Assembly: GCA_023437715.1 (NCBI GenBank)
Contig: JAEZFK010000042.1
Span: forward strand, 1 to 64,000
DNA from: Bacillota bacterium
Lineage (GTDB): Bacteria > Bacillota > Clostridia > Lachnospirales > Lachnospiraceae
Direction: 5' to 3'
Length of the DNA stretch: 64,000 nucleotides
In this document: in pieces, positions 1 to 8,172 of the stretch
Position numbering within the stretch: position 1 is the first letter of the stretch
Layout of the letters: every line of letters begins with the position of its first letter
Translations under genes and position numbers: made by a program
Notes under the pieces: model-generated
The model's database searches: none
What the model was told of the DNA's origin: nothing
What the model saw: only the letters and a program-made list of their open reading frames with translations

Positions 1-47
1 CCATCTGTCATTTGTACTTTGTGTACAGGTTTCTTTTCTCTTGCCAT
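1..47 (-). CDS. IS256-family transposase, N-terminal fragment (runs off the window)
   Basis: Only the first 15 codons are visible: M-A-R-E-K-K-P-V-H-K-V-Q-M-T-D, starting at an ATG at 47-45 behind a GGAGG ribosome site. From memory, this basic start followed by VQMT(D/E) is characteristic of clostridial IS256-type mutator transposases, which move DNA by a DDE mechanism. No catalytic residue is visible, so the family call rests on this N-terminus and on the adjacent IS-like terminus. Confidence 0.6.
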   Translation of the reverse strand, partial: MAREKKPVHKVQMTD

Positions 48-125
48 AATAAAGGCCTCCTATGATTAATATTTTATCATAGAAGACCTTCAAAAACCTT
101 ATTTACAGAAAAACTTTCACAGACT
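1..125 (-). mobile_element. 5' end of an IS256-family insertion sequence (partial)
   Basis: The window opens inside an insertion sequence read on the minus strand. It contains the transposase start, its GGAGG ribosome site at about 56-60, and a terminus near 118-125 that reads AGTCTGTGAAAGTTTTTCTG on the minus strand. This resembles the AGTCTGTG-type termini that I recall for IS256-family elements of clostridia. The rest of the element lies outside the window, so the other inverted repeat and the target duplication cannot be checked. The exact outer base is uncertain by a few positions. Confidence 0.6.
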
Positions 126-335
126 CACCTCAACATTTGCAATATCTGATACTCTTGCTAGTACAGCAGAATCTACTTCCGTAACATTTTCTAATGCTAT
201 TCCCAAGGCATCTGTTGAACCATCATTATCTACTTTTGCTAATTCATATGTACTGGACGCATATGAATTTACTTGAAAGGAAAATGCTAATAAAAACAAC
301 GAAAATATAAAACATAATCTTTTTTTTATTCTCAT
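117..335 (-). pseudogene. Small secreted protein truncated by the IS insertion
   Basis: Translation from the ATG at 335 (behind GGAG at an ideal spacing) gives a basic N-terminus (MRIKKR), a hydrophobic core (FIFSLFLLAFSF) and a probable signal-peptidase site after SYAS. About 45 mature residues follow. The frame stops at 117-119, and the last residues, S-L-stop, are encoded by the terminal AGTCTGTGA of the insertion sequence. The natural C-terminus has therefore been lost. No ortholog is recognised. A further in-frame ATG upstream (366-368) has a poorer ribosome site. Its position downstream of other sigma-factor-linked secreted proteins suggests it was a cell-surface or exported protein. 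Confidence 0.6.
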
Positions 336-368
336 AGTAATCTCCATTCCGCCGCCAAGTGGCAGCAT

Positions 369-964
369 AAATAGTGATGAAAGTTTTGACAGCCTCTATT
401 TCCTTGATAAAATAACTTCAAGAAGCTACACTACAAAGCACGTTTAGAGGGAGTGCAAAAGCTTTCTTGTAATAGTTGGTTTGCATATTGTATTATTCTC
501 ACTAAATGTACAATGGACTCCCCCCTTATCAATCTCAATATTATTGTTATTAGGTTATTTACTTTTTATACGGTTTAATGTTCACTGATATAACAATTTA
601 ATCGAAAAAAATTTACAAGTTTCTGAATTGGTTAATCTTATGCTGCATTCCTCATTTCTATCAAGAATCAAACAACAGATTTAAGTGCTATTACTTTATT
701 ATTTTCTGAGCCATATTTTTTTAGCGTTGGGAAATTCTTTCTATTATATTTTCAATACAGTTACTGCTAAGCAAAAAAATGGACTGTATATATCTAATTC
801 TGCTATATACAGTCCATTTTTATATTCAGACAAAAAGTTAAGCGAAAAGCGGAATCCATTGTATCTGTCCCTTAGAAAGAAATTTGATTCCATTATATAA
901 ATCGTAGTCTTCGAAAAATGTTGTGTCGTGCCTGAAAAAATAATAAATGTACTTGCCGATCTTT
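369..964. other. AT-rich intergenic region without a convincing gene
   Basis: About 600 bases separate two minus-strand secreted-protein genes. The only clear structure is the inverted repeat at 774-821. A 71-codon open frame (685-900, plus strand) runs through that repeat and lacks a ribosome site, so it is not called. Confidence 0.5.
774..821. terminator. Perfect inverted repeat, probable bidirectional terminator
   Basis: The arms ATGGACTGTATATA (from 779) and TATATACAGTCCAT (to 817) are perfect complements around a loop of about 11 bases. They are flanked by an A-run on the left and a T-run on the right, so the hairpin can terminate transcription from either strand. It may serve the minus-strand gene ending at 965, about 145 bases away. 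Confidence 0.5.
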
Positions 965-1387
965 TTATTGATAATATCCATAGTCAAAGTATTCTGTAAC
1001 TGTTTCCAGTAATTTTGAATCCTTATATGCCGATGCCGTTACTTTTAATCGATAACTGTAGTTCTTGGCAACTGCATATTCCTTTGTGTACATTATGTAA
1101 CTATCGTTGTTGGTTTCACTCCAACTTTTAATTGTTTTCCAGGAACCGCTCAGCTGCTGCAGTTCACATTTTGCAGTGATTTTGTTCGTATCGAACATAT
1201 CACTATCACATGTTACTGATATCTCGGCGATATTATTGCTATTAATGTCCATACCGGCAGTTATCATTGTAAGATATGACCACAGAGGCGTAGGGGTGCA
1301 TACAGTAGATGCATATGCAGTAATAGATGATAATACCAAAACCATTAAAAACAGAGATACTAAAAGCTTTTTCTTTAAATGTTTCAT
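965..1387 (-). CDS. Small secreted protein, function unknown
   Basis: The start at 1387 (MKHLKKKLLVSLF) is chosen because AAGGAGG lies 6 bases upstream; an upstream in-frame ATG at 1414 has no such site. The product has about 140 residues. It has a signal peptide (basic start, hydrophobic LLVSLFLMVLVLSSITA, cleavage near AYAS) and a mature domain of about 110 residues rich in Ser, Thr and Tyr, ending DYGYYQ. Phrases such as CELQQLSGSWKTIKSW and YSYRLKVTASAY suggest a beta-sandwich extracellular domain; this is inference. It lies downstream of the ECF sigma/anti-sigma pair with a TATAAT box at about 1422, so it may belong to that regulon. Confidence 0.7.
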   Translation of the reverse strand: MKHLKKKLLVSLFLMVLVLSSITAYASTVCTPTPLWSYLTMITAGMDINSNNIAEISVTCDSDMFDTNKITAKCELQQLSGSWKTIKSWSETNNDSYIMYTKEYAVAKNYSYRLKVTASAYKDSKLLETVTEYFDYGYYQ

Positions 1388-1458
1388 AAAGTTCCTCCTT
1401 ATAATTTTTTTCATGTATTATACGGTTGGAGGAATTGTAATATAACAAAAAATATAAA

Positions 1459-2160
1459 TTACTTTATGCTCTTCATAACTTTTATGGCCTCTTCATAAGG
1501 TATGGTACCAGCTAAATAAAACCGCTTATCATCTTTGTTCATTAATATTCTTACTTCTTCTCCTTTTTGAACCACATACGCCGTGTTACCATTTATCTTG
1601 ATTTCTACAGTATCTCCATCTTCCGTATCAATTGCCGTATTTTTCATGCTTTCAAAAAAATAGTATTTATATCCTTGCTGTTTCTGATCATTCAAATATT
1701 TAATGGTAAATGTCCCTTTTTCCTCATGTACCTCTAGTACGGCAAATCCATTCGGTACATAATGTGGCTCATACTCTTTATAATTTTCAGTAAGGCCACT
1801 GTTCTTTTCTTCACTTGCTCCAAATAAAGTGGATTTTTCCTTTATTTCCATAAAAAATCGGATAATTGGGAGCCGGAACGCTTCTACCTGCGTTATGGAA
1901 AATGCACTAATACAAAAAAGCAATACAAATCCTGCTGCTACTTGATGGAATCTTCTAAGACGTTTGTTTTTTTTCTCGGCCTTCTCGGCCATTTTAAATA
2001 TTTCCTGCATTCTCTTATTATGTTCCGGTGAGAATAAATGAGGATTCTCTACTTCATCGCAGATCTTATATTTTTCCATTTCTGTATCATGTTTCAATTG
2101 TTCTTCAAGCGCTAACTCTAATAAATAATCACTCTTTTTCTTCCTGAAATTTTTGCTCAT
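1459..2160 (-). CDS. DUF4367-type membrane anti-sigma factor
   Basis: 233 residues. The N-terminal 80 residues are charged and cytoplasmic (EKAEKKNKRLRRFHQ). One membrane segment follows at about 82-100 (VAAGFVLLFCISAFSITQV), and the rest is an extracytoplasmic domain with the YVPNGF and INGNTAYVVQKGEEV pattern of the DUF4367 family. DUF4367 proteins encoded next to ECF sigma factors act as membrane-anchored anti-sigma or sensing partners. The start codon overlaps the sigma gene stop by four bases (ATGA), indicating translational coupling. No zinc-binding HxxxCxxC anti-sigma motif is present, so the binding mode differs from ZAS proteins. Confidence 0.75.
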   Translation of the reverse strand: MSKNFRKKKSDYLLELALEEQLKHDTEMEKYKICDEVENPHLFSPEHNKRMQEIFKMAEKAEKKNKRLRRFHQVAAGFVLLFCISAFSITQVEAFRLPIIRFFMEIKEKSTLFGASEEKNSGLTENYKEYEPHYVPNGFAVLEVHEEKGTFTIKYLNDQKQQGYKYYFFESMKNTAIDTEDGDTVEIKINGNTAYVVQKGEEVRILMNKDDKRFYLAGTIPYEEAIKVMKSIK

Positions 2161-2702
2161 TTTTTGCCATGCTCCTTTAATTTCTTTTTTAAGATTGCCT
2201 TGGCTCTCATAAAGCGCACATTAACACTATACTCACTTATATTTAAGATTTTTCCTGCTTCCTTGGAACTTAAGTGATGGAGTGCTTTTAATCGTAAAAC
2301 ATCTCTGTATTTATCATCCATCTCATCTATGTACAATATCACTTCCCGATAATTTTCCATATCAATGTATAACTCTTCTGTACTTTTCTCTGCTCGTTGA
2401 GTTTCAACATCTTCATATGGAATTGGAGCATTCTTAGTTTTTCTCAGATAGTCAATTGCAGTATTTTTAGTAATTGTAATTATTAGGTTCTTGCACCTGA
2501 GTCTGTCGATATCTTCGGAGTCAATATCATTCAAAATACCGATTACTTTAATTAAAGAGATTTCAACAATATCTTCTACATCATACGAATTTTTTGAAAT
2601 ATCATATGCAACTGAATACATTGTATTTTTATATTTTTCATAAATGCGTTGAAATTTTGACAGATTTTCTTTGCTATCTATCATGTCACATAACATAGTC
2701 AT
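2157..2702 (-). CDS. ECF-type RNA polymerase sigma factor (sigma-70 family)
   Basis: 181 residues. Region 2 lies at about 17-85 (FQRIYEKYKNTMYSVAYDI, then DVEDIVEISLIKV and TITKNTAIDYLRK). Region 4 lies at about 125-175, with the helix-turn-helix SSKEAGKILNISEYSVNVR followed by RAKAILKKKL. There is no region 1 or 3, as expected for ECF sigma factors. The start has a GGAG site 4-5 bases upstream. It forms an operon with the overlapping DUF4367 gene and probably drives expression of nearby envelope or secreted proteins in response to an envelope signal. The specific stimulus is not evident. Confidence 0.88.
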   Translation of the reverse strand: MTMLCDMIDSKENLSKFQRIYEKYKNTMYSVAYDISKNSYDVEDIVEISLIKVIGILNDIDSEDIDRLRCKNLIITITKNTAIDYLRKTKNAPIPYEDVETQRAEKSTEELYIDMENYREVILYIDEMDDKYRDVLRLKALHHLSSKEAGKILNISEYSVNVRFMRAKAILKKKLKEHGKK

Positions 2703-2734
2703 ATTCTCCTCATCCGTAGTATGCTTTCTTTGAT

Positions 2735-2763
2735 ATTATATCAAGGCATTATTGCTATTGCAA
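2735..2763 (-). promoter_or_regulatory. Vegetative promoter of the sigma/anti-sigma operon
   Basis: On the minus strand TTGCAA (2758-2763) is followed by a 17-bp spacer and a perfect TATAAT (2735-2740), placing the start of transcription near 2728, about 26 bases before the sigma ATG. This is a housekeeping-type promoter, so basal expression does not depend on the ECF factor itself. Confidence 0.75.
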
Positions 2764-3331
2764 AGACTTTTACGATGAGCAATTATTTTACTATATATAA
2801 TATAATATGTAGCATAAATTAGTATCTCCTATGTGATTATTTCTTTTAAGTAGCGCGATTTTTAAAACACAAATATAACAAATAGTAATGTAAAACTAAA
2901 AAAACAACTCAATATCCGCCACTATTCTCCTACAAAAGTCCGGAGAAATGATCTTCTCTCAACTTACCATTTTTTGAATAAGAAATTCCTATTTAAAGTT
3001 CCTTGTATCCACTTCCGGGTTAATACAACTTTTTTAACAATCATCTACGAATTACGTTCCTTTTACATTATCTGCAATTCTGCCATTAAAACCTGAGTTA
3101 TTCATGATAATCCATCCCAAGATGCTCAGTACGGTATATTTACTATATTTTCAGCGAAGTTAAAACAATAGATAAAGAGTTCCCACTTTGTTAGAATGAA
3201 GTCTTGTAACAGACATCTTTACAAAGAAGAACCCCTTATATAGTTAAGTGAACTTTGTTCGGAAAGCAAAGGTAAGATTAAAACAAACTTTGTTAAAAGT
3301 GATGAGAAATCTTTTACACAATAAAACAGAA
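2764..3331. other. AT-rich intergenic region, nothing recognised
   Basis: About 570 bases between the sigma operon promoter and the 3' end of the YeiH-type gene. No ORF with a ribosome site, no strong hairpin with a T-run and no tRNA-like cloverleaf were seen. It probably marks the edge of the accessory patch to its left. Confidence 0.4.
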
Positions 3332-4390
3332 CTAAAAGATATGCAGCACACTCTGCAAAAAAAGACTTACGGCTGAAATAGAAATCCAGCAGCAAAATCC
3401 CATAACAATAGGCTTGCCTCCGCTTCTTACCAGCTTTACTAAATTTGTATTCAGCCCAATGGCGCTCATGGCCATTACAATGAAAAACTTGCTCAGCTGA
3501 TTCAGGTGAAAAAATAAATCGGCAGCAAAGGCCTGTACATTGCCGGAGCATAGGCCGGTTATAAGGGTTGTAATGACCGAAGCCAGTACAAAATAAAGAA
3601 TAAACATGGGAAAAATCCTTTTTAAGGATACGGCTGCCGCTGATTCCGAGCTGTTATGCCGGGCTTTTTTGAACTGAAGAAAGGAAAGCCCCAGTGTAAT
3701 CGGTATAATGGCTAAGGTCCGTGTCAGCTTGACAATGGTGGCGTGGGCCAGCACCGCTCCGTTTGTTCCGTGAATAGTATCCCAGGTAGAAGCTGCGGCC
3801 GTAACGGATGACATGTCGTTGACGGCTGTCCCGGCAAATACTCCGAAGCCGTTGTCTGATAAGCCAATAAAGGAGCCAAAGGCTGGAAAAATAATGGCGG
3901 CAATCACATTAAAGAGAAATATCACGGAAATTGCCCCGGCAATCTCTTCGTCATCCGCATTTATGACCGGTGCCGTGGCGGCGATTGCGGAGCCGCCGCA
4001 GATGGAGGAACCAACGCCGATTAAGGTGGAAGTCTTTGAGGGCACGTGTAAGGCCTTGTGCAGAATAAAAGATACAATCAAAGAAGTGGAGATTGTGGAA
4101 AGGATAATCGGCAGGGAAGCTATTCCAACCTTTCCCACTGTCTGAAGGTTTAAGCCAAAGCCTAATAATACCACGGCACACTGAAGGACTTTCTTGGAGG
4201 TAAAGGAGATCCCTTCCTGAAAGGCGGACAGATTTTTCCCCATGGATCCAAGAATCATGCCCGTTAAGATTGCCAGGATGGGAGCGCCGATAATTTCAAG
4301 AATATGTATGGATTTTGCTAAAATCCATACCGGAACTGCTATTGCAAGGCATAATAAAATGCCTTTGCTTTTCTTTTTCAAAAAATTCAT
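3332..4390 (-). CDS. YeiH/UPF0324-family transporter (putative sulfate exporter family)
   Basis: 352 residues, a polytopic membrane protein with about ten hydrophobic segments. Family hallmarks include the glycine-rich GAPILAILTGMILGS near residue 37, LIGVGSSICGGSAIAA near 127, and FGVFAGTAVNDMSSVTAAAS near 187. Members are annotated as putative sulfate exporters; the true substrate of most is not settled. It is divergent from a LysR regulator across 126 bases, the usual arrangement for YeiH/YeiE or CysL-type pairs, so it is probably controlled by that regulator in response to sulfur or osmotic state. Confidence 0.85.
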   Translation of the reverse strand: MNFLKKKSKGILLCLAIAVPVWILAKSIHILEIIGAPILAILTGMILGSMGKNLSAFQEGISFTSKKVLQCAVVLLGFGLNLQTVGKVGIASLPIILSTISTSLIVSFILHKALHVPSKTSTLIGVGSSICGGSAIAATAPVINADDEEIAGAISVIFLFNVIAAIIFPAFGSFIGLSDNGFGVFAGTAVNDMSSVTAAASTWDTIHGTNGAVLAHATIVKLTRTLAIIPITLGLSFLQFKKARHNSSESAAAVSLKRIFPMFILYFVLASVITTLITGLCSGNVQAFAADLFFHLNQLSKFFIVMAMSAIGLNTNLVKLVRSGGKPIVMGFCCWISISAVSLFLQSVLHIF

Positions 4391-4470
4391 TTTGTTTCCT
4401 CATTTCTGTCATTTGTTTAAACATAAAATATCATACCGCAATACATAAAGTAAAATTATTTATCTTGATA

Positions 4471-4495
4471 TAATCATAAAAATAAATTATGATTA
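4471..4495. promoter_or_regulatory. LysR-type T-N11-A operator between divergent genes
   Basis: TAATCAT (4471-4477) and ATGATTA (4489-4495) form a perfect 7-bp dyad with an 11-bp spacer, which fits the T-N11-A LysR box. It lies 22 bases before the LysR start and overlaps a TATAAT hexamer (4469-4474), consistent with autorepression plus control of the divergent transporter. Confidence 0.65.
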
Positions 4496-4516
4496 AAAGA
4501 AAAAGAAGGTGGAACC

Positions 4517-5395
4517 ATGCTGGATTTCAGAATAGAAACCTTTTTATGCGTCTGCAAATATATGAACTATACAAAAGCGGCGGCCGAGTTAAATATTACC
4601 CAGCCGGGAGTGTCCCAGCATATTAAATATCTGGAAAACTATTACGGGGACAAGCTGTTCTGCTATTCCAACAAATCCCTGGAATTGACCCAGGCGGGAG
4701 TACAGTTAAGAGATTCCATGATTTCAATAAAGCGTGACAATATTCTGCTGAAACGCATGATCGGGGAAAGGGCGGAGTCCATACGGTCCATCCGCTTTGG
4801 GGCGACCCTGACCATCGGTGAGTTCATGCTGCCGGAAAATTTAAGCAATTTTATTAGGAAAAACAAAAACGTCCATATTGACTTTAAAATTGCGGACACC
4901 AGGGAATTGTTGGACTTACTGGATGATGGAAGCATTGATTTTGCAATCATAGAAGGCTATTTTCAGAAAAACCAGTATGACTTTATGACGGTTTCAAGGG
5001 AGCCTTATATCTTGGTCTGCGGAAAGGACTATCCTATAGGGGATCATACGGGGCTTGATGAGCTGTTTAAGCACAACCTGATTGCCCGGGAGGATGGGTC
5101 CGGAACAAAGGAAATTTTAGAAAGGTATCTTTTGGACAAGGGGTATTCCATTGATGATTTTAAAAGCTCTTTGACGGTCAGCAGCATTCACGTCATTAAG
5201 CATCTCCTCAGAAATAACTGCGGCATCAGCTTTCTGTATGAAACAGCAGTAAAGAAAGAACTGCAGGACGGGACCCTGCAAAAGATTGAAATCCCGGATT
5301 TCCCTTTATATCACGAGTTCAATTACATCTGGCGCAGGAACAGTGTATTTAAAGAGTATTATCAGTCCTTATTTCCTCTGATCATCTCTCCCTGA
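4517..5395 (+). CDS. LysR-family transcriptional regulator
   Basis: 292 residues. An N-terminal winged helix-turn-helix spans about residues 1-60 (FLCVCKYMNYTKAAAELNITQ, then PGVSQHIKYLE). A two-lobe effector-binding domain follows, with FGATLTIGEFMLP near 97 and DLLDDGSIDFAIIEG near 138. The start has AGAAGGTGG upstream. The divergent neighbour is a YeiH-type transporter and a T-N11-A dyad lies between them, so this is most likely the local regulator (CysL/YeiE-like). The effector cannot be read from sequence. Confidence 0.88.
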   Translation: MLDFRIETFLCVCKYMNYTKAAAELNITQPGVSQHIKYLENYYGDKLFCYSNKSLELTQAGVQLRDSMISIKRDNILLKRMIGERAESIRSIRFGATLTIGEFMLPENLSNFIRKNKNVHIDFKIADTRELLDLLDDGSIDFAIIEGYFQKNQYDFMTVSREPYILVCGKDYPIGDHTGLDELFKHNLIAREDGSGTKEILERYLLDKGYSIDDFKSSLTVSSIHVIKHLLRNNCGISFLYETAVKKELQDGTLQKIEIPDFPLYHEFNYIWRRNSVFKEYYQSLFPLIISP

Positions 5396-5444
5396 TAATT
5401 CCTTTCTGTTATTCTTTCGCATCCTCAATTCCCGGTGTTTGAAG

Positions 5445-5509
5445 CCCTGACTGACTGTGAGCCTGAACCTGCCCCAAGGCGGGAAAGGCTCACAAACTGC
5501 TTGTCAGGG
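5445..5509. repeat. Three-tier nested palindrome (cruciform-like element)
   Basis: Three stems nest around one CCAA loop: CCCTGAC (5445-5451) with GTCAGGG (5503-5509), TGTGAGCC (5456-5463) with GGCTCACA (5487-5494), and CCTGCC with GGCGGG (about 5468-5482, one wobble pair). No T-run follows on the plus strand, so it is not a standard intrinsic terminator, although it follows the LysR gene. Confidence 0.6.
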
Positions 5510-5547
5510 AAGAAAAAATATATTTTAAAGTATATTCAAGCTGACAG

Positions 5548-5583
5548 CCGGGACATCTGTTTTAATGTCCAAATATATCCCGG
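5548..5583. repeat. Overlapping alternative hairpins
   Basis: GGACAT (5551-5556) can pair with ATGTCC (5565-5570), or CCGGGA (5548-5553) can pair with TCCCGG (5578-5583). The two stems share bases and are mutually exclusive. The element lies about 170 bases before the sugar-binding-protein gene. Confidence 0.45.
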
Positions 5584-5642
5584 GTCTATTGTCTAAAATA
5601 TACAAAAAGCATATAAATAATTTGACAGATTCATCAAAAAAG

Positions 5643-5692
5643 TGAAATTCAAGTAAACTGCAATTGAAATTCAAGTATAAAAGTGTTGTAAT
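5643..5692 (+). promoter_or_regulatory. Direct repeats and candidate promoter of the mannoside operon
   Basis: TGAAATTCAAGTA occurs at 5643-5655 and 5665-5677, exactly 22 bp apart (two helical turns). Each contains the near-palindrome TGAAaTTCA. A promoter candidate TTGAAA (5664-5669), 17-bp spacer, TGTAAT (5687-5692) overlaps the second repeat, so a bound regulator could block or recruit polymerase. The LacI protein encoded at 11957 is the obvious candidate ligand; this is inference. Confidence 0.5.
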
Positions 5693-5752
5693 CAAAGCAC
5701 GGTAGCTACGGTTATGAAAAAAGTATTTATTTTATAATTAGGAGGACAGGTA

Positions 5753-7219
5753 ATGAGAAAAGCAATAAAGAAGCGTATATTTACAAGCCTGTTTGCGGCG
5801 TCAATGGGCTTTGCATTATTAACCGGCTGCAGCAGCTCAGGCAAATCTGCTGATGCAGGAAATAAGAGTGCGGAAAACGGAACAGAAGCCGCCAAGGATT
5901 CATCCAAGGAGGGTAATGCTTCCACAGGGAAGACCATTACAGTAGATTTCTGGACGGCTCCGGAGCAGTACAATCTGGATTTCTGGACAAAGTATGCAGC
6001 GAAATTCAATGAAAGCAACATCCAGCTGAACGGAAGCAAGGTGGAAGTAAAGGTACAGATGATGCCTGCACAGCCGTCTTCAGAAGCTGGGATTCAGAAT
6101 GCCATTGCCACCGGGACTGTACCAGCTGCTTCTGAAAATGTAAACAGAGGCTTTGCCAATACTCTTGCCAATTCCCAGGCGGTCTATGATTTAAGCGGCG
6201 AAGACTGGTTTAAGGATATTGTGGCGGAGAGGAAAATTGAGGACGTGACCAAAAGCTGGGCCATTGATGAGGCACAGTATGTGATTCCGCTTTATGTAAA
6301 CCCTATTACCTACTGCTATAACAGCAAGGCCTTAAAGGCTCTTGGAATCACGAAGGTGCCTGAAACAATGGAGGATTTCAACAAGCTGCTGGCAGCCTAC
6401 AGCGAGAAGAAAGACGAGCTTGCGGGCAGCGGAATCTCTCATTTCATGTACCGCGCGGAGCTGTTAAACTCAGCCAACTACTGGGAGAGGTGGTTTGACA
6501 TCGAATCTCCTTACGATGCATTTTCCAAGGGAGTGCCTTTGGTAGAGGGAAATAAGCTGACTGCAGATAAGGACGCTCTTGCCAAGGTGTTTGAATTCTA
6601 CGGAGCAATGGGCGATTCCCTTTTAACCGGAACCATTGACGGGGTATGGCAGCAGGATACGGTTCCCGTTGTTATGGGCCAGGGTCTTCCCTGGGAGGTT
6701 TCCTCCAACAATGCGGCAGGCAAAACATATGGCCTGGACGGCGATTACGTATTCGGACCCACATTAGTGGAGAATGCAGGCGACAGACATTATAACTACG
6801 CGGATTCCAAAGGAATCGTATTATATAAGAACAGCAAAATCCCGGAAGAGGAACACCAGGGAGTCATTGAATTCCTGAAATACGTGTTCACCGGGGAAGG
6901 CAAGGACAGCGTTGATTTAGACTGGCTGGAAGCCACAACCATGCTTCCGGTACGGGGAGATTTAGGCACTAATGAGAAGCTGGCTTCTTATTTCAATGAA
7001 AATCCTGCAATGAAGGATATCAGCACCTATGTGGCGGATGCCATTCCCGGAATGGCCAATGAAAAGGTTGCGGAAATCATGACTGCATTAGGAGAAAAAG
7101 CGGTGATTCCTTTTGTAAATGAAGTAACCATGAAAAACGGAATCAACCAGAATCCGGATGTATCCAAATATGTGGACGCTGCCATGGAAGCAATGAAGGC
7201 AGCAGGCGAATTAGAATAA
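5753..7219 (+). CDS. Extracellular sugar-binding lipoprotein of an ABC importer
   Basis: 488 residues with a lipoprotein signal (KKRIFTSLFAASMGFALLTG then lipobox Cys followed by SSSG) and a low-complexity linker to about residue 60. The family-1-type solute-binding fold follows (VDFWTAPEQYNLDFW at about 64, then NPITYCYNSKALKALG near 185). It captures an oligosaccharide outside the membrane and delivers it to the two permeases encoded next. An AGGAGG site precedes the ATG. A hairpin separates it from the permease genes, consistent with higher expression of the binding protein. The GH130 enzyme in the operon points to a mannose-containing oligosaccharide; the binding specificity itself is not visible. 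Confidence 0.88.
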   Translation: MRKAIKKRIFTSLFAASMGFALLTGCSSSGKSADAGNKSAENGTEAAKDSSKEGNASTGKTITVDFWTAPEQYNLDFWTKYAAKFNESNIQLNGSKVEVKVQMMPAQPSSEAGIQNAIATGTVPAASENVNRGFANTLANSQAVYDLSGEDWFKDIVAERKIEDVTKSWAIDEAQYVIPLYVNPITYCYNSKALKALGITKVPETMEDFNKLLAAYSEKKDELAGSGISHFMYRAELLNSANYWERWFDIESPYDAFSKGVPLVEGNKLTADKDALAKVFEFYGAMGDSLLTGTIDGVWQQDTVPVVMGQGLPWEVSSNNAAGKTYGLDGDYVFGPTLVENAGDRHYNYADSKGIVLYKNSKIPEEEHQGVIEFLKYVFTGEGKDSVDLDWLEATTMLPVRGDLGTNEKLASYFNENPAMKDISTYVADAIPGMANEKVAEIMTALGEKAVIPFVNEVTMKNGINQNPDVSKYVDAAMEAMKAAGELE

Positions 7220-7227
7220 TCATTATA

Positions 7228-7251
7228 GGGCATCGCCGGTAAGCGATGCCC
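7228..7251 (+). terminator. Intercistronic hairpin (attenuator/mRNA stabiliser)
   Basis: GGGCATCGC (7228-7236) pairs perfectly with GCGATGCCC (7243-7251) around a 6-base loop, nine bases after the binding-protein stop. Only a weak pyrimidine tract follows, so it probably stabilises the upstream message and reduces readthrough rather than ending transcription fully. Confidence 0.65.
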
Positions 7252-7279
7252 AATTCCCTTTATGGAAAGGAGCAGACAA

Positions 7280-8161
7280 GTGAATAAAAGTAGACGATGG
7301 AATCCTATGCCATGGATCTTTAATTCTCCTTATATCATCTATTCGCTGGTGTTTTTATTCCTGCCGCTGGGCTGGGCGCTGTGGCTGTCTGTTACAGACT
7401 GGAATCTCATGTCTCCGGATTATAACTTTGTAAAGCTTGAAAACTTTATAAAGCTGTTTACCGATGAAAAGGTTCATGCAGCATTTTGGAATTCCCTGCG
7501 ATATCTGGTGCCTATTGTTATCCTGTGTTTCGTTTTTGGGGTGGGCATTGCCCTGCTGGTATCCAAGCTTCCTGAGAAGCTTAAGGGCTTTGCGGCAGTT
7601 ATGTTTTTCATTCCCTATCTGACCTCAGGGGTGTCCACCTCTGTTATGGTAAAATATTTATTCAGCTATAATTCCGCTTTCAGCACATTTCTCAGAGAGA
7701 AGATGAACCTAAACATCAACTGGCTGCAGAGCGATATGGCTTTCGGCATTATTATTTTCATGATCATATGGAAAATGGCAGGCTATTATGCCCTGTTTGT
7801 GCTGTCGGGAATCGAATCCGTATCGGAGGATGTCTATGAGGCCGCCATGCTGGACGGGTGTACGGGAATAAAGAAGCTGGCTTATATTACCCTGCCCATG
7901 ATTTTGCCCACCTTAACCTCTGTTGTGGTTCTGGCGGCCGGACTGTCCTTTCAGATCTTTTCGGAGCCTTTCCTGCTTACAGGAGGCGGTCCTTCCCTGT
8001 CAACCACGACCTGGCAGCTGGAGATTTATAACGCATCCTTTGTAAGGTTCCGTTCCGGCTACGGAGCGGCGATGGCAATTGCCAATGCGGTCCAGATCTT
8101 CATCGTCATACAGGGAATCACCTGGGTGATGAACAGGCTGAGCAAAAAATATGGATGGTAG
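7280..8161 (+). CDS. ABC sugar transporter permease, MalF/UgpA type
   Basis: About 293 residues with six membrane segments. The EAA-loop motif YEAAMLDGCTGIKKLAYITLP (split here as EAAMLDGCTG and KKLAYITLPMI) lies near residue 195 and docks the ATPase. The GTG at 7280 is preferred as start because AGGAG lies 7 bases upstream; the in-frame ATG at 7262 overlaps that ribosome site and has none of its own. It forms the transmembrane channel with the next permease. No ATPase gene occurs in the operon, so a shared MsiK/UgpC-type ATPase encoded elsewhere is inferred. Confidence 0.88.
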   Translation: MNKSRRWNPMPWIFNSPYIIYSLVFLFLPLGWALWLSVTDWNLMSPDYNFVKLENFIKLFTDEKVHAAFWNSLRYLVPIVILCFVFGVGIALLVSKLPEKLKGFAAVMFFIPYLTSGVSTSVMVKYLFSYNSAFSTFLREKMNLNINWLQSDMAFGIIIFMIIWKMAGYYALFVLSGIESVSEDVYEAAMLDGCTGIKKLAYITLPMILPTLTSVVVLAAGLSFQIFSEPFLLTGGGPSLSTTTWQLEIYNASFVRFRSGYGAAMAIANAVQIFIVIQGITWVMNRLSKKYGW

Positions 8162-8172
8162 GAGGTGAAAGG

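Noticed and set aside
685..900. 71-codon plus-strand open frame with hydrophobic start
   Set aside because: It runs through the inverted repeat at 774-821, has no ribosome site, and its composition reflects AT-rich DNA.
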